Source of the DNA: Fen-1298 sp963833465
GTDB lineage: Bacteria; Bacteroidota; Ignavibacteria; UBA10030
Assembly: GCA_963833465.1 (NCBI GenBank)
Contig: CAWHXW010000003.1
Location: 1,077,616 to 1,141,615, forward strand
Direction: 5' to 3'
DNA length: 64,000 nucleotides
Made by a program: the position numbers and the translations under genes. The notes beneath the pieces were generated by a model. That model searched no databases and had not been told where the DNA came from. It saw only the letters and a list, made by a program, of their open reading frames with translations. Shown here one piece after another: positions 56,650 to 64,000 of the stretch. Position 1 is the first letter of the stretch. The number at the start of each line of letters is the position of its first letter.

Positions 56650-57006
56650 TTATATAAATTGAATCATACCCGTTGTTAACTTAAAGGAATCCATATGAAG
56701 AAATGGATTATGGTGTTTTCTATTTTGAAAATTATCGGTGCGGAGCCATCCGTTATACAGTACTTGCGAGTATAAAAAAATTATTGCGTTGAGGGCTTGA
56801 TTTTGTGTAGAAGAAGATACATATTTATCGCAAGCGAGGTAAGTAAGGAAGCTGCGGATTTCATTTTCACCCATTTCGATGGGATGGCGTTTATGGTGAA
56901 AAAGGATAAAGCGTTTAATCCATTGCAAGTAAGCATTTTCAGTGCGGATACTAAGATGTTTGAGGCGAGCTGTATCGCGCGCCTGATCCAACAACTTTTG
57001 TGCCAT
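56650..57006 (-). pseudogene. intI: Truncated integron integrase intI (N-terminus only)
   Basis: From ATG 57006, with GGAGGAG ahead, the protein begins with the N-terminal SAM-like domain of IntI: KLLDQARDTARLKHLSIRTE, NAYLQWIKRFILFHHKRHP, then EMGENEIRSFLTYLA and STQNQALNAIIFLYSQVL, up to about residue 83. After that the reading becomes unrelated and ends at 56650. The catalytic Arg, His, Arg and Tyr and the IntI-specific insertion are lost. It is divergent from the cassette array, as in intact integrons. The recombinase is therefore inactive unless supplied from elsewhere. Confidence 0.85.
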
Positions 57007-57117
57007 AGTAGCTCCTCCATATCTCTGAGAAGGATAAACAATTTTTTATCAAAAATCTATAATTCATGCCCAATATGCATGATATATAGAATTATTCTAT
57101 CTAATTACTAGTTAGGC
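57007..57117. other. Probable attI and array leader
   Basis: About 100 A/T-rich bases between the intI start and the first cassette junction. The crossover G^TTAGGC is at 57111-57117. A cassette promoter may lie here, but no clear -35/-10 pair was assigned. Supported by position only. Confidence 0.5.
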
Positions 57118-57172
57118 AGCATTTGTACTGTCCGACTAAAACATTCACAAAAACACTTTAATAGGAGAAACT

Positions 57173-57865
57173 ATGAAAATCAAAACTCTACTCATATACT
57201 TGTCCATTATCGTCCTGCTTATGATTGATGGTTGCAAGAAAAATGATAATCCCGTGGATAATGGTGGTGCTGTCCAAGCAACAGAACTAATGCCTCTCAA
57301 GATTGGAAACCAGTGGACTTATCGTAACATTTCTTACGACACTTCGGGCAATGTCCAGCATATTGATACATCTATGTTTAAGATCGTCCGTGACACAACA
57401 ATTCAAAGTGAGAAATGGTATTTCATTGGACGAGATTCTACTGCAATTGAGTTATTGACTAACCGTTCTGACGGGCTATGGTATATGAGGGTCAGTATAG
57501 CACCGCAAGCGGCAATTCTATTTGCTAAGTATCCTGCCAATGTCAACGACACTTGGCTTTGCGCGGATAGCAGTACTGCGAAACTTTCGGCTAAGGATGT
57601 CAACGTGAGCGTTCCGAAAGGCACTTATGCTTGTTTCCAATATACTTATGCAGACAAAAATACCCAGTTTGTTTCGATGGTAAGATATTTTCCCGTGGGT
57701 GTTGGCTTTGTCAGAGATGAATTTTACTCCAAGACTAATTCTGGTCAGAGTTATATCAATACAAGGCGTGAACTTTTAGGCCTTTCGCTGAACAAGTTTT
57801 CGTTCGAATCGATGATTTTCAAAGGAAACTTATCGACTAAAAGTTTTTTCTATATTCAAAAATAG
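57173..57865 (+). CDS. Cassette 1: lipoprotein, unknown function
   Basis: 230 residues. Lipoprotein signal (YLSIIVLLMIDGC, lipobox MIDGC), then a beta-rich domain (ELMPLKIGNQWTYRNISYDT, SMFKIVRDTTIQSEKWYFIG, VSVPKGTYACFQYTYADKN). This pattern is common among hypothetical lipoproteins of the Ignavibacteria group. AGGAGAA lies before the ATG, so it can be translated without a cassette-leader fusion. Function unknown; exposure on the envelope is inferred from the signal. Confidence 0.75.
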   Translation: MKIKTLLIYLSIIVLLMIDGCKKNDNPVDNGGAVQATELMPLKIGNQWTYRNISYDTSGNVQHIDTSMFKIVRDTTIQSEKWYFIGRDSTAIELLTNRSDGLWYMRVSIAPQAAILFAKYPANVNDTWLCADSSTAKLSAKDVNVSVPKGTYACFQYTYADKNTQFVSMVRYFPVGVGFVRDEFYSKTNSGQSYINTRRELLGLSLNKFSFESMIFKGNLSTKSFFYIQK

Positions 57866-57889
57866 TTATCGTGGATGTAGACAAATGCT

Positions 57890-58045
57890 GCCTAACCAGG
57901 CACTCAAGCTGACGGTTGCAGCTGGGTACGTTAAACATGGCGAGCATAGGTCAAGTACAAAATTGAATGTTATCAGCATGAACTCGTTTCGTTGGTTGCA
58001 TTACGAAAGTTATCAACGCCGCAGCTTAGTGCCGGTCCGTTAGGT
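57890..58045 (+). other. attC site of cassette 1
   Basis: R'' GCCTAAC and R' GTTAGGT frame the site. The inner boxes GGCACTCAAGCTG and GCAGCTTAGTGCC pair with one unpaired C, the extrahelical base needed for strand choice. The middle shares long stretches with the attC of cassette 4. Confidence 0.92.
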
Positions 58046-58153
58046 GCAATTGCCTATTAGAATAATATACAAACTAAGGAAGTAATTCTTTTAAATAGCA
58101 TTATATAAGTCTCCATTTTTTAACAAATTAAATATATTTGAAAGGAGTATTAT

Positions 58154-61090
58154 ATGAAAACCAAATGTCTGTCAGGGGTAATAATAGTTATTACGCTTTG
58201 CTGCATTATTTGCGCGAATGGTTTTCAACAAGCATTCGCTCAAGTCACGGGTCCACAACAAATCCGCTGGATATGCGTAGGTGAGTTACACAATTGGTTT
58301 TCTAATGGCTGTGCCGAAATCGAATACGGCAGAAGAGGAAGGGCTAATTTTTTAAACACGGATCAAATTGATGGCTTAATTTGGCCTGGGGAGTACACCT
58401 TGAACAAAGGCATCAACGTTGGTGAAGCAATGTGGATCGGCGCAACGAATTTTAGTGATCCAATTGCAGATAAGACTTTTCCATATAGAGTTGTTTGCGC
58501 TGGCGAAAGGAATATGTATCTCAATTCGGAAATTTTTCCAATGGAATTCTCTTTAGTAGGAAAATTCATTCATCCGGCTGTGAATGTGAATAACGAACCG
58601 GATTCTTATCTTGAGTCTTATGATGCGCTCGACAGAATTGATCCAGCGATTCCTTGTGATAGAATGATCACCAATACGGTCAATACTCCTATCGGGATTA
58701 CCGTAAAAAGAAGAATCCTTGCATTCACTCAACAATACCACGATAACTACCTTGTTTATGAGTACACTTTTATCAATACAGGTATTATCGATAATATTGG
58801 AACATCAATCAATCCACCGAGAACTCTCACAAGCGTAGTGTTTCATTTCCAATATCGTTTTGCTTTTCCTGGTGAATCTTACTTAGGCGGTTGGAGCCCT
58901 ACTACCTCCTCATGGGGACGCAATACTATTAATGACTGCTACGATGGAAAACACCCGGGTCCCTTTCGTGCGTGCTGGGAATATTACGGACCTATTTCAT
59001 CAGCTCCTTCATTGGCAGATGACATCGGATTGCCGAACTATTCAGACGGATCAATCTTAGCCGGAACAAATTTTGCCGGAGTTGTGGTATTGCATGCAGA
59101 TAAAAGTTCGACAGATCGTTCGGATGATCCCTCTCAACCCTCGACAACGCAATTTATGGGATCAGACGGCGATGCACAGACAAGTGGAATTTCAAATACT
59201 TTGTACTGTGTGTCATTCAGCGATGCAAACAATGGAACTGCTGTCGGTGCAAGTGGAACTATCCTTCGCACATCCAATGGAGGAACCGACTGGATTACAC
59301 AAATAAGCGGGATTTCAAATGATTTGCGCAGCGTGTCATTTACTGACGTAAACAATGGAACAGCCGTCGGTGCGAGTGGAACTATCCTTCGTACTACAAA
59401 CGGAGGAACGAACTGGACTGCACAAACAAGTGGAATTTCAAATACTTTGTACGGTGCGTCATTCACTGATGCAAACAATGGGACTGCCGTCGGTGCAAGT
59501 GGAAAAATCCTTCATACAACAAACGGGGGAACCGACTGGATTACACAAACAAGCGGAATTTCAAGTATTTTGTACGGTGTGTCATTCACCGATGCAAACA
59601 ATGGGACTGCCGTCGGTGCAGGTGGAAAAATCCTTCATACAACAACCGGAGGAACAAACTGGACTGCACAAACAAGTGGAACAACAAGTACTTTATACAG
59701 TGTATCATTCGCTGACGCAAATAATGGAACTGCCGTCGGTACGAGCGGAACAATCCTTCGTACAGCAAACGGAGGAACGAACTGGACAACACAAACAAGC
59801 GGAACTACAAATGCTTTGAATAGTGTAACATTCACCGACGCAAATAATGGAACAGCCGTCGGTTTGAGTGGAACAATCCTTCGTACAACAGACGGAGGAA
59901 TTAACTGGACTGTACAAACAAGTGGAACTACAAATACTTTGAACAGTGTAACATCCACCGACGCAAATAATGGAACTGCCGTCGGTGGAGGAACTATCCT
60001 TCACACAACAAACGGAGGAACGAACTGGAGTGCTCAAACATTAGATAATATGTTTGAAACACTCTATAGTATTATGACGGAAGGTCAACCGACGAACACC
60101 CATGCAGAAGAGATAGGAAAAGATTCACATGGCTGGCCTACTGGTTTTGCTAATACATGGGGAGTAGATGCAGGTGGTTACTCTTCAGCTCAGGGATTTG
60201 GTCCATATACCCTTGCGCCAGGTGATAGCGTTAAGATTGTGGTTGCGCAGTCAGTTGCAGGCATAATCAAGGATAGGGGCTTTGTCAGAACCATTGCTAA
60301 GAATTGGTTTAATAATTCAAGTCCATTTGTTCTGCCTGATGGTTCGACAACAACAGACAGAGACATGTACAAAAATGCCTGGGTGTTTACTGGAAAGGAT
60401 TCGTTGTTCCAAACATTTCGGAGAGCAATAGCCAACTTCAATAACAATTATGCGATTCCTCAACCACCACCTCCTCCTGGAACATTTACAGTGAAATCAG
60501 GCAGTGATAGGATTATATTGCAATGGTCTAGTGATGCAGAATCGTGGCCGAATTTTAACGGTTACCGCATTTATAGAGCGGTGGGAGGAAGAGATTCAAC
60601 GTATGCTAGAATTTTCGAATGTGATAAAAACAATATCATTCATTCCTTCGATGACACGACAGCACTACGGGGCAATAATTATTACTATTATATGCAAACT
60701 AAAGATGACGGCTCGACGAATAATATCGAACCGGGTGTTCCATTGGTAAGCAGTAAATTCTATACAATGATGGATACTATGCCAGGACGCCTAACTGGAG
60801 TCGCAGAAAACGGCGTAAATATTCCGAAAGATTTCATCTTGAACCAGAATTTTCCAAATCCGTTTAACCCAACAACGACCATTTCTTTTAGTCTTCCAAA
60901 ACGTTCTTTTGTATCGTTGAAAATTTTTGATCTGTTAGGAAGAGAAGTAACGACTATTGTCTCTGAAGAAATGACAAAAGGAAATTACTCGCGGTTATGG
61001 AAAGCAGCAAATATATCGAGTGGCGTCTATTTTTATCAGTTGCAGGCAGGATCATTTATTAAGACAAAGAAACTTATTTTATTGCAATGA
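58154..61090 (+). CDS. Cassette 2: large T9SS surface protein with seven 41-residue YCF48-like repeats
   Basis: 978 residues. Signal peptide (VIIVITLCCIICANG... FAQ), a conserved N-domain of unknown role (residues ~35-335), then seven repeats of 41 residues beginning SGISNTLY and containing DANNGTAVG and ILRTTNGGTNW, of the YCF48/BNR type. A region with GPYTLAPGDSVKIVVAQSVAG and a fibronectin III-like domain follow, then the T9SS tail (LNQNFPNPFNPTTTISFSLP). The cassette is 3.2 kb, very large for an integron. The repeats interrupt an otherwise continuous domain. Confidence 0.85.
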   Translation: MKTKCLSGVIIVITLCCIICANGFQQAFAQVTGPQQIRWICVGELHNWFSNGCAEIEYGRRGRANFLNTDQIDGLIWPGEYTLNKGINVGEAMWIGATNFSDPIADKTFPYRVVCAGERNMYLNSEIFPMEFSLVGKFIHPAVNVNNEPDSYLESYDALDRIDPAIPCDRMITNTVNTPIGITVKRRILAFTQQYHDNYLVYEYTFINTGIIDNIGTSINPPRTLTSVVFHFQYRFAFPGESYLGGWSPTTSSWGRNTINDCYDGKHPGPFRACWEYYGPISSAPSLADDIGLPNYSDGSILAGTNFAGVVVLHADKSSTDRSDDPSQPSTTQFMGSDGDAQTSGISNTLYCVSFSDANNGTAVGASGTILRTSNGGTDWITQISGISNDLRSVSFTDVNNGTAVGASGTILRTTNGGTNWTAQTSGISNTLYGASFTDANNGTAVGASGKILHTTNGGTDWITQTSGISSILYGVSFTDANNGTAVGAGGKILHTTTGGTNWTAQTSGTTSTLYSVSFADANNGTAVGTSGTILRTANGGTNWTTQTSGTTNALNSVTFTDANNGTAVGLSGTILRTTDGGINWTVQTSGTTNTLNSVTSTDANNGTAVGGGTILHTTNGGTNWSAQTLDNMFETLYSIMTEGQPTNTHAEEIGKDSHGWPTGFANTWGVDAGGYSSAQGFGPYTLAPGDSVKIVVAQSVAGIIKDRGFVRTIAKNWFNNSSPFVLPDGSTTTDRDMYKNAWVFTGKDSLFQTFRRAIANFNNNYAIPQPPPPPGTFTVKSGSDRIILQWSSDAESWPNFNGYRIYRAVGGRDSTYARIFECDKNNIIHSFDDTTALRGNNYYYYMQTKDDGSTNNIEPGVPLVSSKFYTMMDTMPGRLTGVAENGVNIPKDFILNQNFPNPFNPTTTISFSLPKRSFVSLKIFDLLGREVTTIVSEEMTKGNYSRLWKAANISSGVYFYQLQAGSFIKTKKLILLQ
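59176..60040 (+). repeat. Seven tandem 123-bp coding repeats
   Basis: About 7 x 123 bases, each coding one YCF48-like blade, with high similarity between neighbours. The last lacks one codon (GG-GTIL). Seven blades are the number needed for a closed propeller. Low divergence suggests recent duplication. Confidence 0.85.
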
Positions 61091-61099
61091 GGCAATTGC

Positions 61100-61258
61100 A
61101 CCTAACCAGCGGCTCAAGCTGACCGGATGAGCGTGGGAGCAATTTACATTGCGTGTAGAGGTTTGGTGCTTAATAATTCAGTTGGTAAAGTGAACCTGTT
61201 TCCTTGAGTGCAATACGATAATTGGTCACGCGGTCAGCTTAGCCGCAATCCGTTAGAA
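61100..61258 (+). other. attC site of cassette 2
   Basis: ACCTAAC ... GTTAGAA. The boxes GCGGCTCAAGCTGACC and GGTCAGCTTAGCCGC pair perfectly except for one extra C (extrahelical). The middle is nearly identical to the attC of cassette 3. Confidence 0.93.
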
Positions 61259-61451
61259 CGCACGAATTAATTATTGTGTAAATAAACATCTTATGAGAAA
61301 GTTTTAAAAAATACATATTGAAAAAATACGAAAATCTCAAAGATTGGGCTTTGACACTTCTTAAAAAATAATTTTGCGACAAGAAAATAGTGGAGACCAG
61401 AAACCACTTTAAAAAACGGGGCATTACAAATTAAATCTTAGGAGGTAAAAA

Positions 61452-62664
61452 ATGGAAACGAAACAATATTATTATTCATCGTTGCTGCTTATCGTAATCG
61501 CAATATTATTATGTTCTTGTGGCAATTCAGAAATATTCAAGAACAGAAAAACAATATTACGATATAAAGAAACAAGGTGAAAACATTTCTGTTTCATACA
61601 AATTACCTGTAATTAAAGCAACTGGTAAAACAACACAATCGCAAACAAAAGGCGGAGTAATTATTTCAGCTGAAATAATCCCATTCAATACAATACGCAA
61701 TGTCATACAAGATAAAACAGTTACCTATGCAGATCCTAACCAACCGGGATATGATAATTATGAAATTTCAAACACTCCATCTTATACGGTTACTCCAGAA
61801 AATATTCAATTCAAAATTCGGATACGAAATAATGAGCAAGTGCCTTTAAAGCTTAGTGATGTCGGATTTGCAATAATCATTGATGGAACACAGTGGTCTT
61901 TTCCAACCGGTTATTTAGATGACTGGAACAAAGGATTAATTTTAACTGGGTTTGAAAAAGAATATACTATCAATGGTCCTCAATTAGAAGGATTATATTC
62001 TGCTCAAGTTGTTTATATTCTTCTTAATGGTGTTCCAGTTTCCTATAATGAAGCTGGAAGCGTTACTAAGAAAAGTAACTTTGAATGGTATTTTGAATGT
62101 AAGGCAGAGACAGTGCAAAAAGACGAACAAAAAACTTATACTTATGAAACAGCTCCTATTTTTCAAAAAAAATGTCCTAAATGCAGTGGGACTGGAACAG
62201 ATCCAAAACCATACAAATGCAGTTATTGTGATGGTAAGGGTTATTATGTAAATTCTTATGATAAAAAAACTTATAAATGTTCCACTTGCGGTGGTACTGG
62301 AATAGTATATTACAAATGCCCTGACTGTGGTGGTAGTGGTGTCCTATCATATCCAAAATCAACTGAAGCACCACATAACAGCACTACTTGGACTGGCTGG
62401 AAAGTTAATGTCTCAACAAATCCGCCTGGTGCAAAGGTCAGTATGGTGGACACAAAAACGGGAGAATATATAAGCGTTGGTATGTCTAATGTGGAAGCAA
62501 ATTGGTTCTCATCAGACGCAAAATCGTATCCTATCATTATTGAGTATCAAGGACAAACAGTGAAAGTGTTACCATACGATGAGAGTGGAAAAGAAATATC
62601 AAAAGTTGTTATTGATTTATTAAGCGGAACACCAATTGTAAAAGAAGGGCAAAAAGTAAACTAA
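61452..62664 (+). pseudogene. Cassette 3: lipoprotein with DnaJ-type zinc-finger repeats, frameshifted near the N-terminus
   Basis: ATG 61452 (AGGAGGT ahead) begins a lipoprotein signal (LLLIVIAILLCSC). The frame breaks at the AAAAA run 61547-61551; dropping one A joins it to KQYYDIKKQGENISVSYKLP. The body has a beta-rich domain, then four CxxCxGxG-like motifs (CPKCSGTG, CSYCDGKG, CSTCGGTG, CPDCGGSG) as in DnaJ, and a PEGA-like C-terminus (VSTNPPGAKVSMVD). A zinc-bearing envelope lipoprotein; role unknown. Confidence 0.75.
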
Positions 62665-62763
62665 AATATTTTACAAACGCCTAACTACAATGGATTGTGA
62701 AAATGGCGAAGACGATATATGTAGAGAAAGTTTTTCTGCCATATATATATATTATTTTATTGC

Positions 62764-62796
62764 GTGGCGATAGTGATGTACAAATCCTATCGCCAC
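62764..62796. terminator. Hairpin near the end of cassette 3
   Basis: GTGGCGATA (62764-62772) and TATCGCCAC (62788-62796) form a perfect 9-bp stem. T-rich sequence follows at a few bases. It would end cassette transcription before the attC. Confidence 0.5.
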
Positions 62797-62871
62797 TTCG
62801 CAAAACCTTTTCGTTCTCTGTGATTAAAATATACAGATATTTATTTGTTATTAAATATTCTACCGCGTGCG

Positions 62872-63029
62872 TTCTAACCAGCGGCTCAAGCTGACCGGAT
62901 GAGCGTGGGAGCAATTTACATTGCGTGTAGAGGTTTAGTACTTAATTATTCAGTTGGTAGCGTGAACCTGTTTCCTTGAGTGCATTACGATAATTAGTCA
63001 CGCGGCAGCTTAGCCGCAGTCCGTTAGCT
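62872..63029 (+). other. attC site of cassette 3
   Basis: TTCTAAC ... GTTAGCT. The left boxes are as in attC 2, and the right box is GCAGCTTAGCCGC, lacking the GT seen in attC 2. The extrahelical C is kept. Confidence 0.92.
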
Positions 63030-63105
63030 GGCAAAAAGAAAGTAGTTGTTTCAAGTTCATAACAATAAATCACTATAACACATATAAACAATAAGAGGAG
63101 ACACA

Positions 63106-63807
63106 ATGAAAAAGATCGTGATAATCTGCGTCATGATATTTATGACAACCAGTTTGACATTAGGCCAATTTGTATTTTCAGTGAAGCCTGGTTTGGATCT
63201 GAATGGAGCATCTTTTGGTATAAAGATTAGCAGACTTATTATATTTGGTGGATTAGATTATATGCATTTCTCTACGACCCTTGAAGAAAGCGGAACCAAT
63301 ATCGCTGAAACTTATTCGTATCAATATATATCAGGTTATTATCAAGACACATACGGGTATCAATTGAATCCATTTGACGATAAATATGATATATCTCTCA
63401 ATGTGTATTCCCCAACGATCGGTATAAAAGTATTACTTGGCGGGCCAGAAAAAGTTGATGCCTATCTCACTGCATCTGCTTCGCGACCTATTTTATCTGG
63501 CAGTGCTTCGAGTAATGGTGTCGATCAGAATTTGCAGAAGTATCTTGATAATCTAAGCATATGGGGTTTTCAAATTGCTTTTGGTGGTGAGTATCATTTC
63601 TCGGAGAATTTTAGCATTGGCGGTGAATTTGGTATTCGTTTGTATTCCGCAAAATACGATCAAACCGACAATGCTCAGGAGAGTGTATACGTTGGTTCAT
63701 CATCCACAGGTTATGGTTACCAAAATGTTATGACGACTCAAAATACGACGATCAGCCCTGGACTGAGTTTTACTTATTCGACACTTTGTTTGAACTACTA
63801 TTTCTAA
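63106..63807 (+). CDS. Cassette 4: exported beta-barrel-like protein
   Basis: 233 residues with a signal peptide (IVIICVMIFMTTSLTLGQ) and alternating aromatic/polar strands up to a C-terminal aromatic residue (YSTLCLNYYF), as in small outer-membrane barrels. SIGGEFGIRLYSAKYD and LLGGPEKVDAYLTASASRP support beta strands. AAGAGGAGA precedes the ATG. No family named. Confidence 0.7.
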   Translation: MKKIVIICVMIFMTTSLTLGQFVFSVKPGLDLNGASFGIKISRLIIFGGLDYMHFSTTLEESGTNIAETYSYQYISGYYQDTYGYQLNPFDDKYDISLNVYSPTIGIKVLLGGPEKVDAYLTASASRPILSGSASSNGVDQNLQKYLDNLSIWGFQIAFGGEYHFSENFSIGGEFGIRLYSAKYDQTDNAQESVYVGSSSTGYGYQNVMTTQNTTISPGLSFTYSTLCLNYYF

Positions 63808-63818
63808 TTGTTTTTGCC

Positions 63819-64000
63819 AGCTAACCAGCGGCTCAAGCTGACCGAATGAGCCGAGTGCATTTTGCATGGCTGGTGGTGGGTTTAGGTTTTTATTATTATG
63901 TTTGTTGTACGAAGTGCCGAAAGTACAAATCAATTTTGTTTTCAGCATGAAACTCGTTTCGTTTAGTACAATTTGAAAGTTATCAGTGCGGCAGCTTAGC
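63819..64000 (+). other. attC site of cassette 4, cut by window end
   Basis: GCTAAC with GCGGCTCAAGCTGACC and, at the very end, GCGGCAGCTTAGC. The right R' box lies beyond the window. Central part resembles attC 1. Confidence 0.88.

Larger units (their letters stand above)
57112..64000 (+). mobile_element. Integron cassette array, at least four cassettes
   Basis: Cassettes run 57112-58039, 58040-61252, 61253-63023 and 63024 to beyond the window. In each, the first bases after G^TTAG are the exact complement of the R'' side of its own attC (15, 15, 12 and 15 bases), which is the proof of cassette structure. All genes point away from intI. The array may continue past the edge. Cassette contents are exported proteins rather than resistance genes. 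Confidence 0.93.

Noticed and set aside
59176..60040. Possible CRISPR or non-coding tandem repeat
   Set aside because: The 123-bp units are in frame and encode a regular 41-residue protein blade within a long gene.
62697..62894. Small plus-strand ORF at the end of cassette 3
   Set aside because: Overlaps the hairpin at 62764-62796 and the start of attC 3; no ribosome site or family.

Overview
The window looks like a low-GC chromosome of the Bacteroidota/Ignavibacteriota-Chlorobiota group. Five secreted proteins carry the type IX secretion (T9SS) tail with the 'QNYPNPFNP' motif, and there is a TonB-dependent receptor, a GH51 enzyme, a FucP-type symporter and YCF48-like repeats. This placement is inferred from protein families; no rRNA is present.

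Layout. (1) 0-10.8 kb: end of a hybrid histidine kinase, then a LacI-type regulator with a tandem operator and a one-direction sugar locus: GDP-mannose epimerase-like protein, nucleotidyltransferase/GHMP-kinase fusion, RhaM-type mutarotase, FucP-type symporter, GH51 arabinofuranosidase (frameshifted) and a CE1-like esterase. (2) 10.8-16 kb: a DUF6057-type membrane protein, a CxxCH/PD40 lipoprotein and a RidA/chorismatase-like protein. (3) 16.5-35.7 kb: tRNA-Cys and tRNA-Leu, then a tyrosine recombinase and an integrated element. It carries a primase-SF3 helicase, a LexA-type winged-helix protein, a block of two dynamin-like GTPases plus a ClpB-like AAA+ ATPase, and a long minus-strand operon. 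In transcription order that operon has RadC, a ubiquitin-like protein ending in GG-NN, a coiled-coil E2-like protein, a Cys-rich protein, a JAMM protease, an E1/ThiF-like protein, WGR, an ATP-dependent DNA ligase, small proteins and a Mu Gam-like protein. An unusual interleaved palindromic structure lies at its 3' end. (4) 35.8-55.2 kb: two PAP2 phosphatases, a TonB-dependent receptor, a YncE-like propeller, two arylsulfotransferase-like T9SS proteins in tandem, a DUF362 T9SS protein, an SMP-30-like T9SS protein and an ECF sigma/anti-sigma pair. (5) 55.4-64 kb: an HTH gene beside an 82-bp direct repeat rich in TGTCA, then an integron. The integron has a truncated divergent intI, a probable attI, and at least four cassettes with well-formed attC sites (extrahelical base, paired R and L boxes). 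The cassettes carry surface or secreted proteins, including one 3.2-kb cassette that encodes a 978-residue T9SS protein.

Several genes are split by single-base shifts, mostly one extra base in a short homopolymer (GH51, DUF6057 twice, E1, JAMM, E2-like, cassette 3). Read error or consensus error is therefore a serious alternative to true decay. The strongest leads are the integron with its decayed integrase, the ubiquitin-like cluster next to DNA-repair genes, the dynamin/ClpB-like block, and the interleaved palindromic RNA or DNA structure at 28.48-28.64 kb.
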